Shown piece by piece: positions 47,038 to 57,858 of a stretch of 64,000 nucleotides of DNA. The stretch is from Aristolochia californica (lineage: Eukaryota; Streptophyta; Magnoliopsida; Piperales; Aristolochiaceae). The notes under the pieces were generated by a model. It saw only the letters and a program-made list of their open reading frames with translations. It did not search any database and was not told the origin of the DNA. The translations under genes and the position numbers were made by a program. The stretch covers positions 4,898,001 through 4,962,000 of the forward strand of contig JARWKL010000006.1 of assembly GCA_029961685.1 (NCBI GenBank), in the 5' to 3' direction. Within the stretch, counting starts at the first letter, position 1, and every line of letters starts with the position of its first letter.

Positions 47038-50000
47038 GACGCGTCTGATTGGTTCGTGGACACAGGAGCTTCGGCCCATATGACTCCATCCCACTCAAGG
47101 CTAGATCAGTCTGTCTCCTACACGGGTAAGGATCGTGTAATTGTAGGGAATAGTGTGTCCCTACCTATTACCCATACAGGTCATATTTTCCCATCCCCAA
47201 ACCTCAAACTGTTAAATGTCTTAGTTGTTCCCCTCACCAAAAATCTCTTGTCTATTAGTAAATTAACAAATTATTTTCCTTTATCTATTACATTTACTAA
47301 TGATTTTTTCACTGTTCCGAATCGCCAAACGGGAAAGGTGGTGGCAACCGGTAGACGTGATGGAGGCTTATATGTGCTAGAGTGTGGAAATTTAGCCTTT
47401 ATTTATGTTTTGCAAAATCAAACTCTTCATGCCTCATATGAATTGTGGGGTGCTCGTCTAGGTCATGTGCATCATTCTGTTCTTTCTTTATTAAATAAAA
47501 AAAGGCCAGTTTTTTCTTACTTCTTTATTGCCATCTTCTAAATTATGTGACACGTGCCAACTTGCCAAAAGTCATCGTTTACCTTTTTCTCGAAACGATA
47601 AAAGGTCATCTCAAGTGTTAGAGTTAATTCATTGCAATATATGGAGTCCGTCTCTAGTAACATCAAATTTGAGGTTTGTTTACCATGTTTTATTCATTGA
47701 TGATTTTCTCGATTTATTTGGCTTTACCCATTGAAATTGAAATCTGACTTCTATGGTATCTTTCTTCAATTTCAAAAATTCGTGGAAAATCAATGTTCTG
47801 CTCGTATTAAAATTTTCCAAAATGATGGTGGTGCAGAATTTACAAGCAATTGTTTTAAAATTTTTCCATTCTCATCTCTCCTCGTTTCTGGGTTGACACC
47901 TTTAGCACTGCTGCCTATAGCATCAACCGCTTGCTAATACCACTTCTCGGAGGTAAGTCCCCCTTTCAACTTCTCTATAGTTGTCTTCCCAATTATGCAA
48001 ATTTCTATCCCTTTGGTTGTCTTGTTTATCCTTGTCTACGTGATTATATGCCTAACAAATTTTCCCCGCGTAGTCTTCCATGTCTCTTTATGGGGTATTG
48101 CTCATCTTAAAAAGGTTTTCGTTGTCTTAATCCCATTACTTCTAGGATAAATATCACCAGACATCCTAAATTCGATGAGACATTTTCCCCCTCCTTAGCT
48201 TCTTGTCAGGCTCAACCCCTCTCCTCTGTCCAATTCTCCAACTTTCTGGAACCCGGTTAATCTCCTACTGTCATGTCCCCATCTCTTCCGACGCCTCATT
48301 CCCCACACATTACTCCATCCGGCTCCTGTCCATGTGTTATTTGTATTGATCCTGTGGATGAGTCTTTGCAGGCCACTGATTCTCTTACAGGTCCACCTCT
48401 ACTGCCCCCTAGATTTTGGTTCGCCTGGACCCACTGCGCCTATTGCTGCTCTCGCGATGAGATCTCATCCCATGCTCACACCTGCCAAGGCTGGTATTTT
48501 CAAACCCCGTCACTCGGCTGATCTTGCTTATTCTGGCTCTTCTGGTTTCCTTTATGCTCTCTTGACCTCTACTGCGCCCAAAGGATTCAAATCAGCTGGC
48601 AAAAATCCTACCTAGCTTGCTGCTATGGATGAAGAAATTCAAGTTCTACAAAATAATCGTACCTGGATTTTGGTACCTCGACCGGCTCATACCAATATTG
48701 TAGGTTCTAAATGGGTATTTTAGACAAAATATTTGCCTGATGGGTCTATTGAACGATTCAAAGCTCGTCTCGTCGCAAAGGGGTTTACACAAGTACCAGG
48801 GCTCGACTACACTGACACCTTCAATCCTGTCATTAAAGCTACCACTATTCGGGTTGTGCTCTCTCTTGCTGTTACTAATCGATGGTCTCTCCGTCAATTG
48901 GATGTCAAAAATGTCTTCCTCAATGGTCATCTCAATGAACAAGTCTATATGGAATAGCCTCCGGGGTATATTGATCCTCGTTTTCCTGCTCATGTTTGCA
49001 AGCTTCAGAGAGCTCTTTATGGCCTCAAGAAAGCACCTCGAGCTTGGTTTCAGCGGTTCAAGTCTTTCCTTACTCATCTTGGCTTCCACTGTAGTCAGGC
49101 TGACCCTTCACTTTTCGTGTTTCATCGGCACTTTGACATCCTTTATTGCTCTTATATGTCGATGATATTATTATTACGGGAAACAACTCCTCTCTTCTTG
49201 ATAACTTTGCCAGCAAGCTTCATTCTGAGTTTACTACAAAGGATTTGGGTTCCCTCAGCTACTTTCTTGGTCTTGAAGCTACACCCACCGTTGATGGACT
49301 ATTTCTCAGTCAGCTGAAATATGCGCGAGACATCCTTGCCCGAGCTCAATTACTTGACAGCAAGCCTGTTCACATTCCTATGGTGGTTTCTTAGCATCTA
49401 TTCTCTGATAGTCAGTTATTTTCAGATCCTACTCATTATCGATCTCTTGTTGGTGCTCTTCAATATTTGACCATCACGCGTCCCGATATTGCTCATGCTG
49501 TCAACTCTGTCAGTCAGTTTCTCCACTCTCCAACTGCTGACCATTTCCTTGCTGTTAAGCACATTCTTCAGCATGTCAAAGACACTCTCCATTATGGTTT
49601 GTCCTTCCGTCCATTTGCTTCACCGGGATCTTTAGTTGCTTTTCTGATGCTGACTGGGCCGGATGTTCTGATACTCGCCGCTCTACCTCGGGTTACTCTA
49701 TTTACCTTGGTGACAACTTAGTCTCCTGGAGTGCCAAGAAGCAACCTACAGTTTCTCGTTCCAGCTGTGAGTTTGAATATCGTGCTCTTGCTCTCACGGT
49801 TGTTGAACTTCTCTGGCTCACACATCTTCTTCGTGATCTCAAAGTTTCCATTCCCGAGCAACCTCTTCTTCTATGTGATAACAAAAACGCTATTTTCTTG
49901 AGCTCTAACTCTATTGTTCATAAGTGGGCCAAACATGTTGAGTTAGACATCCACTTTCTGCGTGAATTTGTTGTTGCTGGAAAGATTTGCACTCAATATG

Positions 50001-50152
50001 TGCTATCTCATTTACAGGTTGCTGATATCTTCACCAACAACATCTTTTGGCCTCTATTTCAATTTTTTCGATTCAATCTACACGTCTGTCCTAATCCCAC
50101 GCTTAGTTTGCAGGGGGCTGTTGAAGATACTGCCTTAAGAGATGTTGATTGA
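47038..50152 (+). pseudogene. Copia protease, integrase, reverse transcriptase and RNase H
   Basis: Protease has DWFVDTGASAHMT at about 47053. The pre-integrase zinc motif appears as LGHVHHS and CDTCQLAKSHR (about 47465-47575). Integrase core pieces (FIDDF, FQNDGGAEF) run to about 47900, then the frame breaks. Reverse transcriptase spans about 48625-49400 with [24 protein letters not shown] and an intact YVDD box (about 49155). RNase H lies at about 49690-50050 (CEFEYRALA, CDNKNAIFLSSN, KHVELDIHFLRE). It closes with a stop at 50150-50152. At least five stops or frameshifts are visible. Confidence 0.85.
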
Positions 50153-50360
50153 GAATCATTGCCCAATTTAGGGCTTTCCTTGCAAAGGAATTGATCCTCC
50201 GTTACAGGAGCTAATTAAGCTCAATCATTCCTTTTTTGTACAAATCAAATCCACTGTAATCAGTTGTAAATCCCTGTAATTGGGATATCACGGTTATAAA
50301 TTAATGAAAGAAAAACACCCTGATTAGTGTGGTGAATTTTTTTGAAATTCTTCTCAATAT

Positions 50361-51521
50361 TGCCTCCACCAAAGACTAATATTTGACTACAACAAATTAT
50401 ACCAAAGAATGGTGCAAAAATGGCTTCCAACTGATATTTGTTTTGTATGTTGTATCAAAACAAATTAGTATATCACAAAAATAATTGTAGTCAACACTAA
50501 ACCTACAATATGCCAAAAAGTAAAAATATTAATCATTTGTTCATCTATAACTAACTAAAAAGAGTAGAAATAAGATGGTAGTATCAAACCTTAAGATGAA
50601 CATATGAAAGTATCAAACTAGGTACTTACAATGATTGCTCTTATCGCATTTGCTTGAAGGCACCAATAACTCTCTAGGAAGTTTCAAACCAATTCTTTTC
50701 GCAAACTATTCTTTTTGCACACCATGTAATGTAATCAGCAAGAAACACTCAAAAGCAACAAAAACGCAAGATTTTTGAGATCCAACCTTAGACAGATTTG
50801 TAGAAAAACAACATGGAAAATCGACACAGTTAGTCTCTACGAAACAACAAAAAGAGAACGAATAAACATTGCCAAGGAAACCTATAGAGAAAGTAATTTC
50901 AAAGCAAAAATTTCTTTTGTTGGGAGAGAAGAAATTTATTGACAACAATTGTAGACAGTTCAATGTAGGCCAACAAAGACTTTACTGATGGTTCGATAAA
51001 GTTTGACAACAAAAGCCTGCTGTAAGAAATCAAGACAAAAATTGATAGCATTTGACGCTTTGCAACACTCCATTAAGGTCATAAAATATAATGAAATGAA
51101 ACTGATTGTGTAAAGTGACAATAGCACTGTCCGTAAAAGCCAGCAACTTCTCCTCTTAGCGGCGGGCCCGTTCGTCCCTTTTCCTCTCCTCCACCGAAAT
51201 TCTCCGGCGTGCTAGATATCACTGTGAAGTCACTTGAATCCGCTTCCAAATGTCAACTTGGTATTTCGCAGAGATCGAGTGTCGTTTTCGTCAAATGAAA
51301 AAAATCTGGGAGGATGAAAATTATCCAACTCTGCTTTTTTCAAAGGGCGGTGGTGGAATCTGTCGTGGGTTGTCGATAACTCCCAACCAGATCTCTGTCA
51401 CGGGCACTCTCCCGTTTGTATTTTGTTTCTCCGGTCCTTTCAAGGCTTTAAATCAGAGCAAGACAACCCCATTACTTCAAACGCATCGCACGATTCGTCC
51501 CTTCTTCGAATACAAACAAAC
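50361..51521. other. Spacer and upstream region of the glycine-rich protein gene
   Basis: No gene is supported at 50361-51100. 51140-51520 is less AT-rich and pyrimidine-rich, and should hold the promoter and 5' UTR of the gene that starts at 51522. No certain TATA box was identified. Confidence 0.35.
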
Positions 51522-51974
51522 ATGGATCGTTTGAATGGAAACAGATTCCTCTTCCTTTTCTTCTCTCTCCTCGTACTTGCCTACGCCTCCGCGGCCTACG
51601 ATAACGCAGGCGGTGGCAGAGCGTCCCCGCCAGACTTCTCCGGCAGGGGGCCTCGTACTGGCTCCGGTCATGGTTCCGGCCCTTCTGGCTCATGGGACTA
51701 CAGCTGGGGGTGGGGGTCTGCTCCCAGGAGTGGATGGGGTTACGGTTCCGGCTCCGCCAGGTCGCCGAGTGGGGCAGCGAGGGGATTTGGGTTTGGTTAC
51801 GGGTCCGGGACAGGTTCTGGTTCTGGATATGGGTATGGATCCGGCGGCGGTGGAGCGCAAGCTGGAGGGTCCGGACAAGGTAGAGGGTCTGGCGGTCAGG
51901 GTGGCGGCTCTGGTGGCGCTGGTTCTGGAGCGCACGGCAACCATTCTCCTCACACTTCCGGCAGTGGCGCCTGA
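51522..51974 (+). CDS. Secreted glycine-rich protein (150 aa)
   Basis: The ATG at 51522 was chosen because it is followed at once by an N-terminal signal peptide. The peptide has MDRLNGNR, a hydrophobic core FLFLFFSLLVLA, and a likely cut after YASA at about residue 24. The mature part is Gly/Ser-rich with Tyr and Trp spaced through it (SWGWGSAP, GFGFGYGSGTGSGSG, YGYGSGGGG) and a His-containing end (AHGNHSPHTSGSGA). This fits plant glycine-rich structural or cell-wall proteins, which are exported and may be cross-linked through Tyr. There is no RNA-binding motif or cold-shock domain, so it is not an RNA-binding GRP. It is a single exon with no intron seen. Function beyond secretion is inference. 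Confidence 0.75.
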   Translation: MDRLNGNRFLFLFFSLLVLAYASAAYDNAGGGRASPPDFSGRGPRTGSGHGSGPSGSWDYSWGWGSAPRSGWGYGSGSARSPSGAARGFGFGYGSGTGSGSGYGYGSGGGGAQAGGSGQGRGSGGQGGGSGGAGSGAHGNHSPHTSGSGA

Positions 51975-53405
51975 ACTGCAATTAATTTCTCAATACTAGA
52001 TGAGTATATAAGAGAAAGGTGTGGCTAGGATACTTAAATTATATAGAGAAGATTAGATGCTCATATCTTTGTAGCAGAAGAGTTTGTAATACTACGTTTG
52101 CAGTATATGTTTGTCGTCTTCATCGTCTGGAATGAGCAGGAAGAAAACAGTTCAACTGTGTATGTTGCAGATATTCTCTGTGTAGTCCTCATTCGAGTTT
52201 GCATCAAGTTCTTACGCGCGCCATGTCGCGATATCTATGTGATTTGATACTTATCCAGGTGTTATGGTTGTCGATGATGAGAACTCAGAAGGTTTTTAAA
52301 AAGGATTTCTTGTTAATCAACTCTTGCGACAGGTGATGAACTGGTACCTGCTCCGACTCCGGGCTGGTGTTTCTCGTGGCGCCTTTTGAAAGCGAGGTTT
52401 TGCAGTTCTTGCCTGGATGCACTCTCTGTCTCCCACCAACTTCCATTGCTCTCAATCACCATCTTCTCCAGGGGGAAGAAACGGACAAGTCCAAGGAAAT
52501 TAATTGATTCACTCATGCACCGCAATTGCAGGCCCGAGTTATCCGGGTTTGAGAAGAAGATGGGATCGGATCCCCTGCATAGCTTTGTCAAGGAAATTAA
52601 CCAGTAAAATTCATATTTTTAAAATAAATAATGAACTATTAAGTAAAATTAATAGGATCCCACCTCTGAATTCAGTTTTCCAACCCAATCTTGCACATAC
52701 ATTAAGGTTTCTATAGTAATTGGCAAATCCATTGTCAGTGCTAAAGATAACTCAGATAAAACAATAGAAATAGGGACAACCAATATATTTTTGGCAATCA
52801 ATGACAATGTTGGACATTTCCTCTCATCCATCTATAACTTGCAATAGTAAAGCCCCAATTATGTCTATTTTATACCTTGATCTAACACAACTCAATAGCC
52901 AAAACTAAAGAACAATTCTTCCCATACTTGTCAAATTTGCTAAGCATTGGTTTTGCTATTAAGGAAATATCATAATCGACGGACTCACTCCACCTAGTTA
53001 ATATAATCCTTAATATCACATATTTTTGCAAAAAAAATGTTTAACGTGGGGTATTTAGTACATGAGAATAACTTAGTGACTTCTCTAAACATCTCCTACC
53101 CAGAACATATTTCCGTTGTCATTCTCTATTCTTCTTCAATTGACAATTACAAGTTCAATTTTCACATAAAGTCTTTATATTCTAAAGCGACTTGAAGTAT
53201 CTTATGGGTGGAGTTCCAACAGATTTTACAATCCAAAATTAACTTCTTTTTAAAACTCTTTTGAGCGCTTGCAATTCAATACACAACTCAATCTCTTAAA
53301 ATCTCCATCATTTCTTTTATTTGTCCAATATTTGCTTGAACAACTGTGATTAAAATATAACTGCTACATCTAACATATAAAAACTCTCCATCGAGCAAAA
53401 GAGGG
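51975..53405. other. 3' flank of the glycine-rich protein gene and spacer
   Basis: The first 150-200 bases should be 3' UTR. A 93-codon open frame on the minus strand (52313-52591) resembles nothing I know, and I do not call it a gene. From 52600 the sequence is AT-rich without recognised features. Confidence 0.35.
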
Positions 53406-56128
53406 TGTTGAATGATGGGCCCAAGCCCATAAGATATGGACCTACAAAAGATAGGCCAGAACTCACATGACCAAGGAAAGCCTACATATCTAAGAATGTT
53501 GGAAGATGAGCCCAAACCCATAAGATATGGACCCACAAAAGAGTTTTAGTTTAAAGGTGTTTTAGTCATGATATTTTTCTATTTATATTGGGTTATTTAA
53601 TTATGCTAGGACTTATATTTAAGTGTTAGAGTTTGATTGTAATTGGGAAAAAAATAGTTTAATTATAATTGGACTCTACCACCTTCCTCTATTATAAATA
53701 GAAGTTCATGTACTTTGATTATAATAAGCCAATGAAGTATTTATCTTTTTCATAAATTCAATATGGTATCAGAGCAAGTTATGTGAATTGACTCTATCAA
53801 CCCACAAAGGTAATGCGATTTTTTTTTAATATATTATCTCTAGCAGTTTAGGTCCGTGTTTGTTAGAAGACAGAGCCCAAACCCACACGACCAAGGAAGA
53901 CCCAACATATCCAAGTGTGTTGCAAGATGGACTCTAGCCCATAAGATCCAGGATGACACATACATCCAAGAGATATAGAAGACGGGCTCAAGGCCTACAA
54001 ATCAAGGAGAAGGCCCATAAACTCAAATACAATGATGACATGATGGTAAATAAAGAATCATCTCATAGAGATGGCATTGATGTAATTAGATTAAAGTTCC
54101 AAGGGTATTATGGTGATACAATAGTTTCATTAATCTATAAATAGAGTTTTAGGGGGAGGGTTAGGACAACAAGTCCATAACCTCTTCTTCCTATGGTTTT
54201 CTCCCAATGGGTCTCTTACCCTTTTTCTGCATGAGCTAAATCCATGGAGTCCTGAAAAATCAACATGGTACCAGAGCTTTGATTTTCAGGATTCCAACTA
54301 TGGTTTTTTAGTTTTCATTTTCCTCTGTTTAGGGTTGGAATTTTTTTTTCCTCTCTTTTATTCAGTCTCGTGCACTTTTTTTTTTTTTTTTTTTGCTTTC
54401 ATGTTTTGGTTCTTTTTCATAGTTAATACTTCTGTATTTTTAATTTTACTTCTAGTTTTCTTCTGCCCCTACTCTGTCTTTGCTCAAATTCTGCCATTAT
54501 CATCGTATCACGATGGAGTAGTTCCAACAACTTACTAACCGTGGTTTTTATCTGAATCTTCTTGACTGGTCTTCCTCGTGAATCTACTACTAGCATACTT
54601 CTGATTATTATCATTGTTTTGCCACTGCTATGAATATCTCCGTTCTGTTGCTGTCGTGATTTATCGTTCTATCGAGAAGCCCACTTTGTTTGGAAAGTAC
54701 GTTGTTGTTCAGCTCCGTTGGTGTCGCAGGAAACGACGACCTCAATCTCCACTGAGTTACTAAGTTGATGTCCATTACAACTTCCACTGAGGGGGAGAAA
54801 GAAAGTTTAATCTGCCTCTGTTCGGCGCTGCGGGGAAGAAAATGATATTGTAGCCGGATTTAAAACAAATTTCAGAAACTCCTCTGGTTTCCATATCTGT
54901 TTTTCTACTGTTGCTGGCATATTTTTTTCTTCTTCCGAAGATATCAGAATCGACAATCTCTAGCTTGGAAGGTTTTGTGTTGTTGTTAATCCGGAAGATA
55001 ACTCTGTCTATCCTCACTTTGCCGAGAGATAACACATAAGGCTATAATTCTAGAAACTTATTGATCATCTAGTATTATTTTCGGAAGTTACTATTGTCGA
55101 TTCTCCATCGAGCATTGTTGTTGTTTCTGGAAACTGTTGCTCGAATGCAGAAATAGGAAGGAAGGTTTCTATATGATTTTCTATATGATATTTCTGGAAG
55201 ATCTCTTATGGAGTGAAGTTTTTTCGGTAAGTCCACTCTGTCCGAAATCTTGCTGTTTGGAAAGTTGCCTTCCGAGCTCTATACTGTTGCTTTATTTAGA
55301 TTTCCTAAGTTAGGAAAATTTCATTGCGCCGGTTCATCGCCTGTTCCAGACCAACCAGATTGGCCGAATTCCCAGCAAACCCAACGAACTTGCCAACCCG
55401 AGCGTGACTTATGTTCCTTACCGAGTCAACCTAGGCCAACTCAGACCGAGTCAACTCGGTCCAGGCCAACTCGGGTCTGGGTCAATCTGACTCGGGCCAC
55501 TTATTTTTTGCCTCGATAAACATGTCTGGACCAAAGCATATGCATATTTCTACAACAATTCAAATATATTGGTCTACTATTTGATTCAACGCGACTTGGT
55601 AAATTTTTCTCTAGCTAGAATATTATTTTGAAGAATTGACATATTATTCCTTGGTCAGCATATTATTTGGTACAGATATTTGCATTAAATTATTTCACGG
55701 GTCAATTTTACAAGGATTATTTTGGTTCGTGTTAATGGGCCCAAGCCCATATCAGCTGCTGTTATTGTGTATCTTTGGATGAGACATTATTATTAAAGAA
55801 TAGGTGGCCTCAGTACCTTTTCTCATACCATAATGTATTTGACTCTAAAAAATATCACGGTTGGGACACCATGAGAGTCGGTGCCAGGATTGGGACACCA
55901 TCATTAATTTAACTCTCAAAAATATCACGGTTGGGACACCATGAGAGTCAGTGTCCGAATTGGGACACCATGATAAATAAGCCCACTTCTCCCCATTAAT
56001 GTTATTTATTATTCCTACCAATTGAGAGACATTATCTTGTGGAGGGACACAGATGGAGAAGTTTTTTTCTTTTTTATTATCCTTTAGTGAATAGACCCGC
56101 TACCTAGATTAATAGAAGTGACACTACC

Positions 56129-57858
56129 TAGGGGTGGCTTCGAACCGAGCCGAACTCGAGCCACTAGTGACACTACCTAGGGGTGGCTTCGAACCGAGCC
56201 GACTCGCGAGTGGCTCGAGTTCGGCTCGGTTCGATTCAGTATCTCTCGAGCTCGAGATCCAAAATCAGCGTGTTTGAGTTAACGAGTCGAGCTCGACCGA
56301 ATCAAGGTTCGGCTCGAAAGCTCGCGAGCCGGCTCGTTAACGGGCGAGTCACGGGATCGGGATCGGGAGTTGGGGATTGAGAGCAGGAGCCGAGGGGTGG
56401 ACGTCGAGCCCCTCCCGTCTGTCGCCTCTGTCGCTGTCGACAGCTCTTCGTCGACCGCTACATTCCCTCCAATTTTTTCGCCTCCTCTGTTTCTATCGCC
56501 GCCGCTTCCATCGTCACTGACAATAGGTGATCGCCGGCGTCGCGCCTTCGCTCCCCGTCGTCTCGGCAAAAAACCGGAGTCGCACCTTCTCGCGCCCCCC
56601 ACCTCCCACCCCCCCCCCCCCCCCCCCCCCCCCCCCCACAAAGTCGTATGTGTGAATTTATAAACAAGGAAAAAAAGCTCTTTGTCCCTTCCTCATTGCT
56701 CTTGAAGAAATTGAAAAAATATTTTTTTTCAATAAATGTTAAAAATACATTTTTAGTAGAAATATAGGGACCATTAATGCCTCATGTTTTTTAAAATATT
56801 TTTATAATTATAAATTCTTGTTAAAAAATCATATAATTTTCTAAGTAAGATTTTCTTGCCAAGATGGGCTAGAAAACCGTATAAAAAAAATTTGAATAAG
56901 TATTTGACAGTTGATGATATAATACTTTTAGCATGATGCAATTTTCATAGCAATTTTGTGTTTGACATTTTATTTGATTAAAAATGTATCGATAAGTATA
57001 GTAATATATTAAAATAATTATTAATTTTTATTTATTTCCTTAGAAGAGGTAATAAGAGGTCCATTTAACTTTCCTAAAAAAAATTTAAAATATTTCTTGT
57101 AATTTTCTAGTAAGTCTCTAATAGTACTAAGATTTTATTTAAAGGATTTATAATTTTTATTTGGGTGATTGTAAATTGATAGTGATATTTCATTTAATTT
57201 TGTTGTGTTTGATTATTGTATGAAGTGTTTAGACTATTTTATGGAGTGTATGGAGTGTATAAATAGTTTCATGGAGTGTTTATGGAATGTATAAACAATT
57301 TTATGGAGTGTTTATGGAGTGTTTATGGAATGTATAGACAATTTTATGGAGTATTTATGGAGTGTTTATGGAATGTATAGATAATTTTATGGAGTGTTTA
57401 TGGAATGTATAGACAATTTTATGGAGTGTTTATGGAGTGTTTATGCAGGTATTATGTATATAGATTACGCCCAATTTTAAGTAGAGGTCATGTCGAATTT
57501 TATATAGGTATTATATACATAGATTATGCTCAATTTTAAGTAGAGGTCATGTCCAAACTTATACATGTATTATATATATAGGTTATGCCCAATTTTATGT
57601 AGATGTCATACCCAATTTTATGTAAAATGTATGCATAATTTTATATACAATTTATTTTATATATCTTTTTTGAAAAATTTTAAATGTATGTTGAAGCTCG
57701 AGCTGGGCTCGAACTCGGTTAAAATTTGTGGGCTTGAGCTCAATAATAATTTTAGCCTCGAGACGAGGTTCGACTCGAAGCTTGGCTCGAAATATTCAAA
57801 TCAAGCTCGGCTCGAACATAGGCAGGTTCGGGCTCGGCTCGACTCGATGCCACCCCTA
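56129..57858. mobile_element. hAT-type non-autonomous transposon with rearranged left end
   Basis: The terminal inverted repeat TAGGGGTGGC is at 56129 (repeated at 56178) and GCCACCCCTA ends at 57858. The 8-bp target duplication ACACTACC is at 56121-56128 and 57859-57866, a length typical of hAT. The leftmost 49 bp including the duplication are tandemly repeated (offset 49). Both subterminal regions are packed with GGCTCG/CTCGAG motifs. The middle holds a GC-rich stretch (56340-56600) unlike its surroundings, a C29 run (56609-56637), and a long AT-rich block shared with 37925-38880 that includes expanded minisatellites (57225-57450). No transposase is encoded. Confidence 0.85.
57225..57450 (+). 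repeat. TGGAGTGTTTATGGAATG minisatellite
   Basis: Units built from ATTTTATGGAGTGTTTATGG and AATGTATAGA(C/T)A recur about every 40 bases. The array is longer than the homologous one at 38510-38640. Unit order is irregular. Confidence 0.75.

Larger units (their letters stand above)
46075..50360 (+). mobile_element. Ty1/copia retrotransposon, 5' LTR missing
   Basis: Gag, protease, integrase, reverse transcriptase and RNase H occur in the copia order from 46075 to 50150. A purine tract CAGGGGGC (50111-50118) and a 3' LTR start (TGTTGAAGATACTGCC, 50119) follow. The LTR runs to about 50360 with a TATA-free, AT-rich end. Integrase is shortened around 47870-48270, and there are many stops. No 5' LTR or target duplication was found, so it is a truncated copy. 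Confidence 0.85.

Noticed and set aside
51472..51981. Long minus-strand and alternate plus-strand frames over the glycine-rich gene
   Set aside because: They are shadows of the repetitive Gly/Ser codons. Only the 51522 frame has a signal peptide and sensible composition.
52313..52591. 93-codon minus-strand open frame
   Set aside because: No recognised domain, no splice context, and a similar-length frame on the other strand. Coding status is not supported.
56370..56663. 97-codon frame on plus and 120-codon frame on minus in the hAT element
   Set aside because: The frame is GC-rich and includes a Pro run encoded by the C29 tract. I treat it as possible captured sequence, not as a gene.
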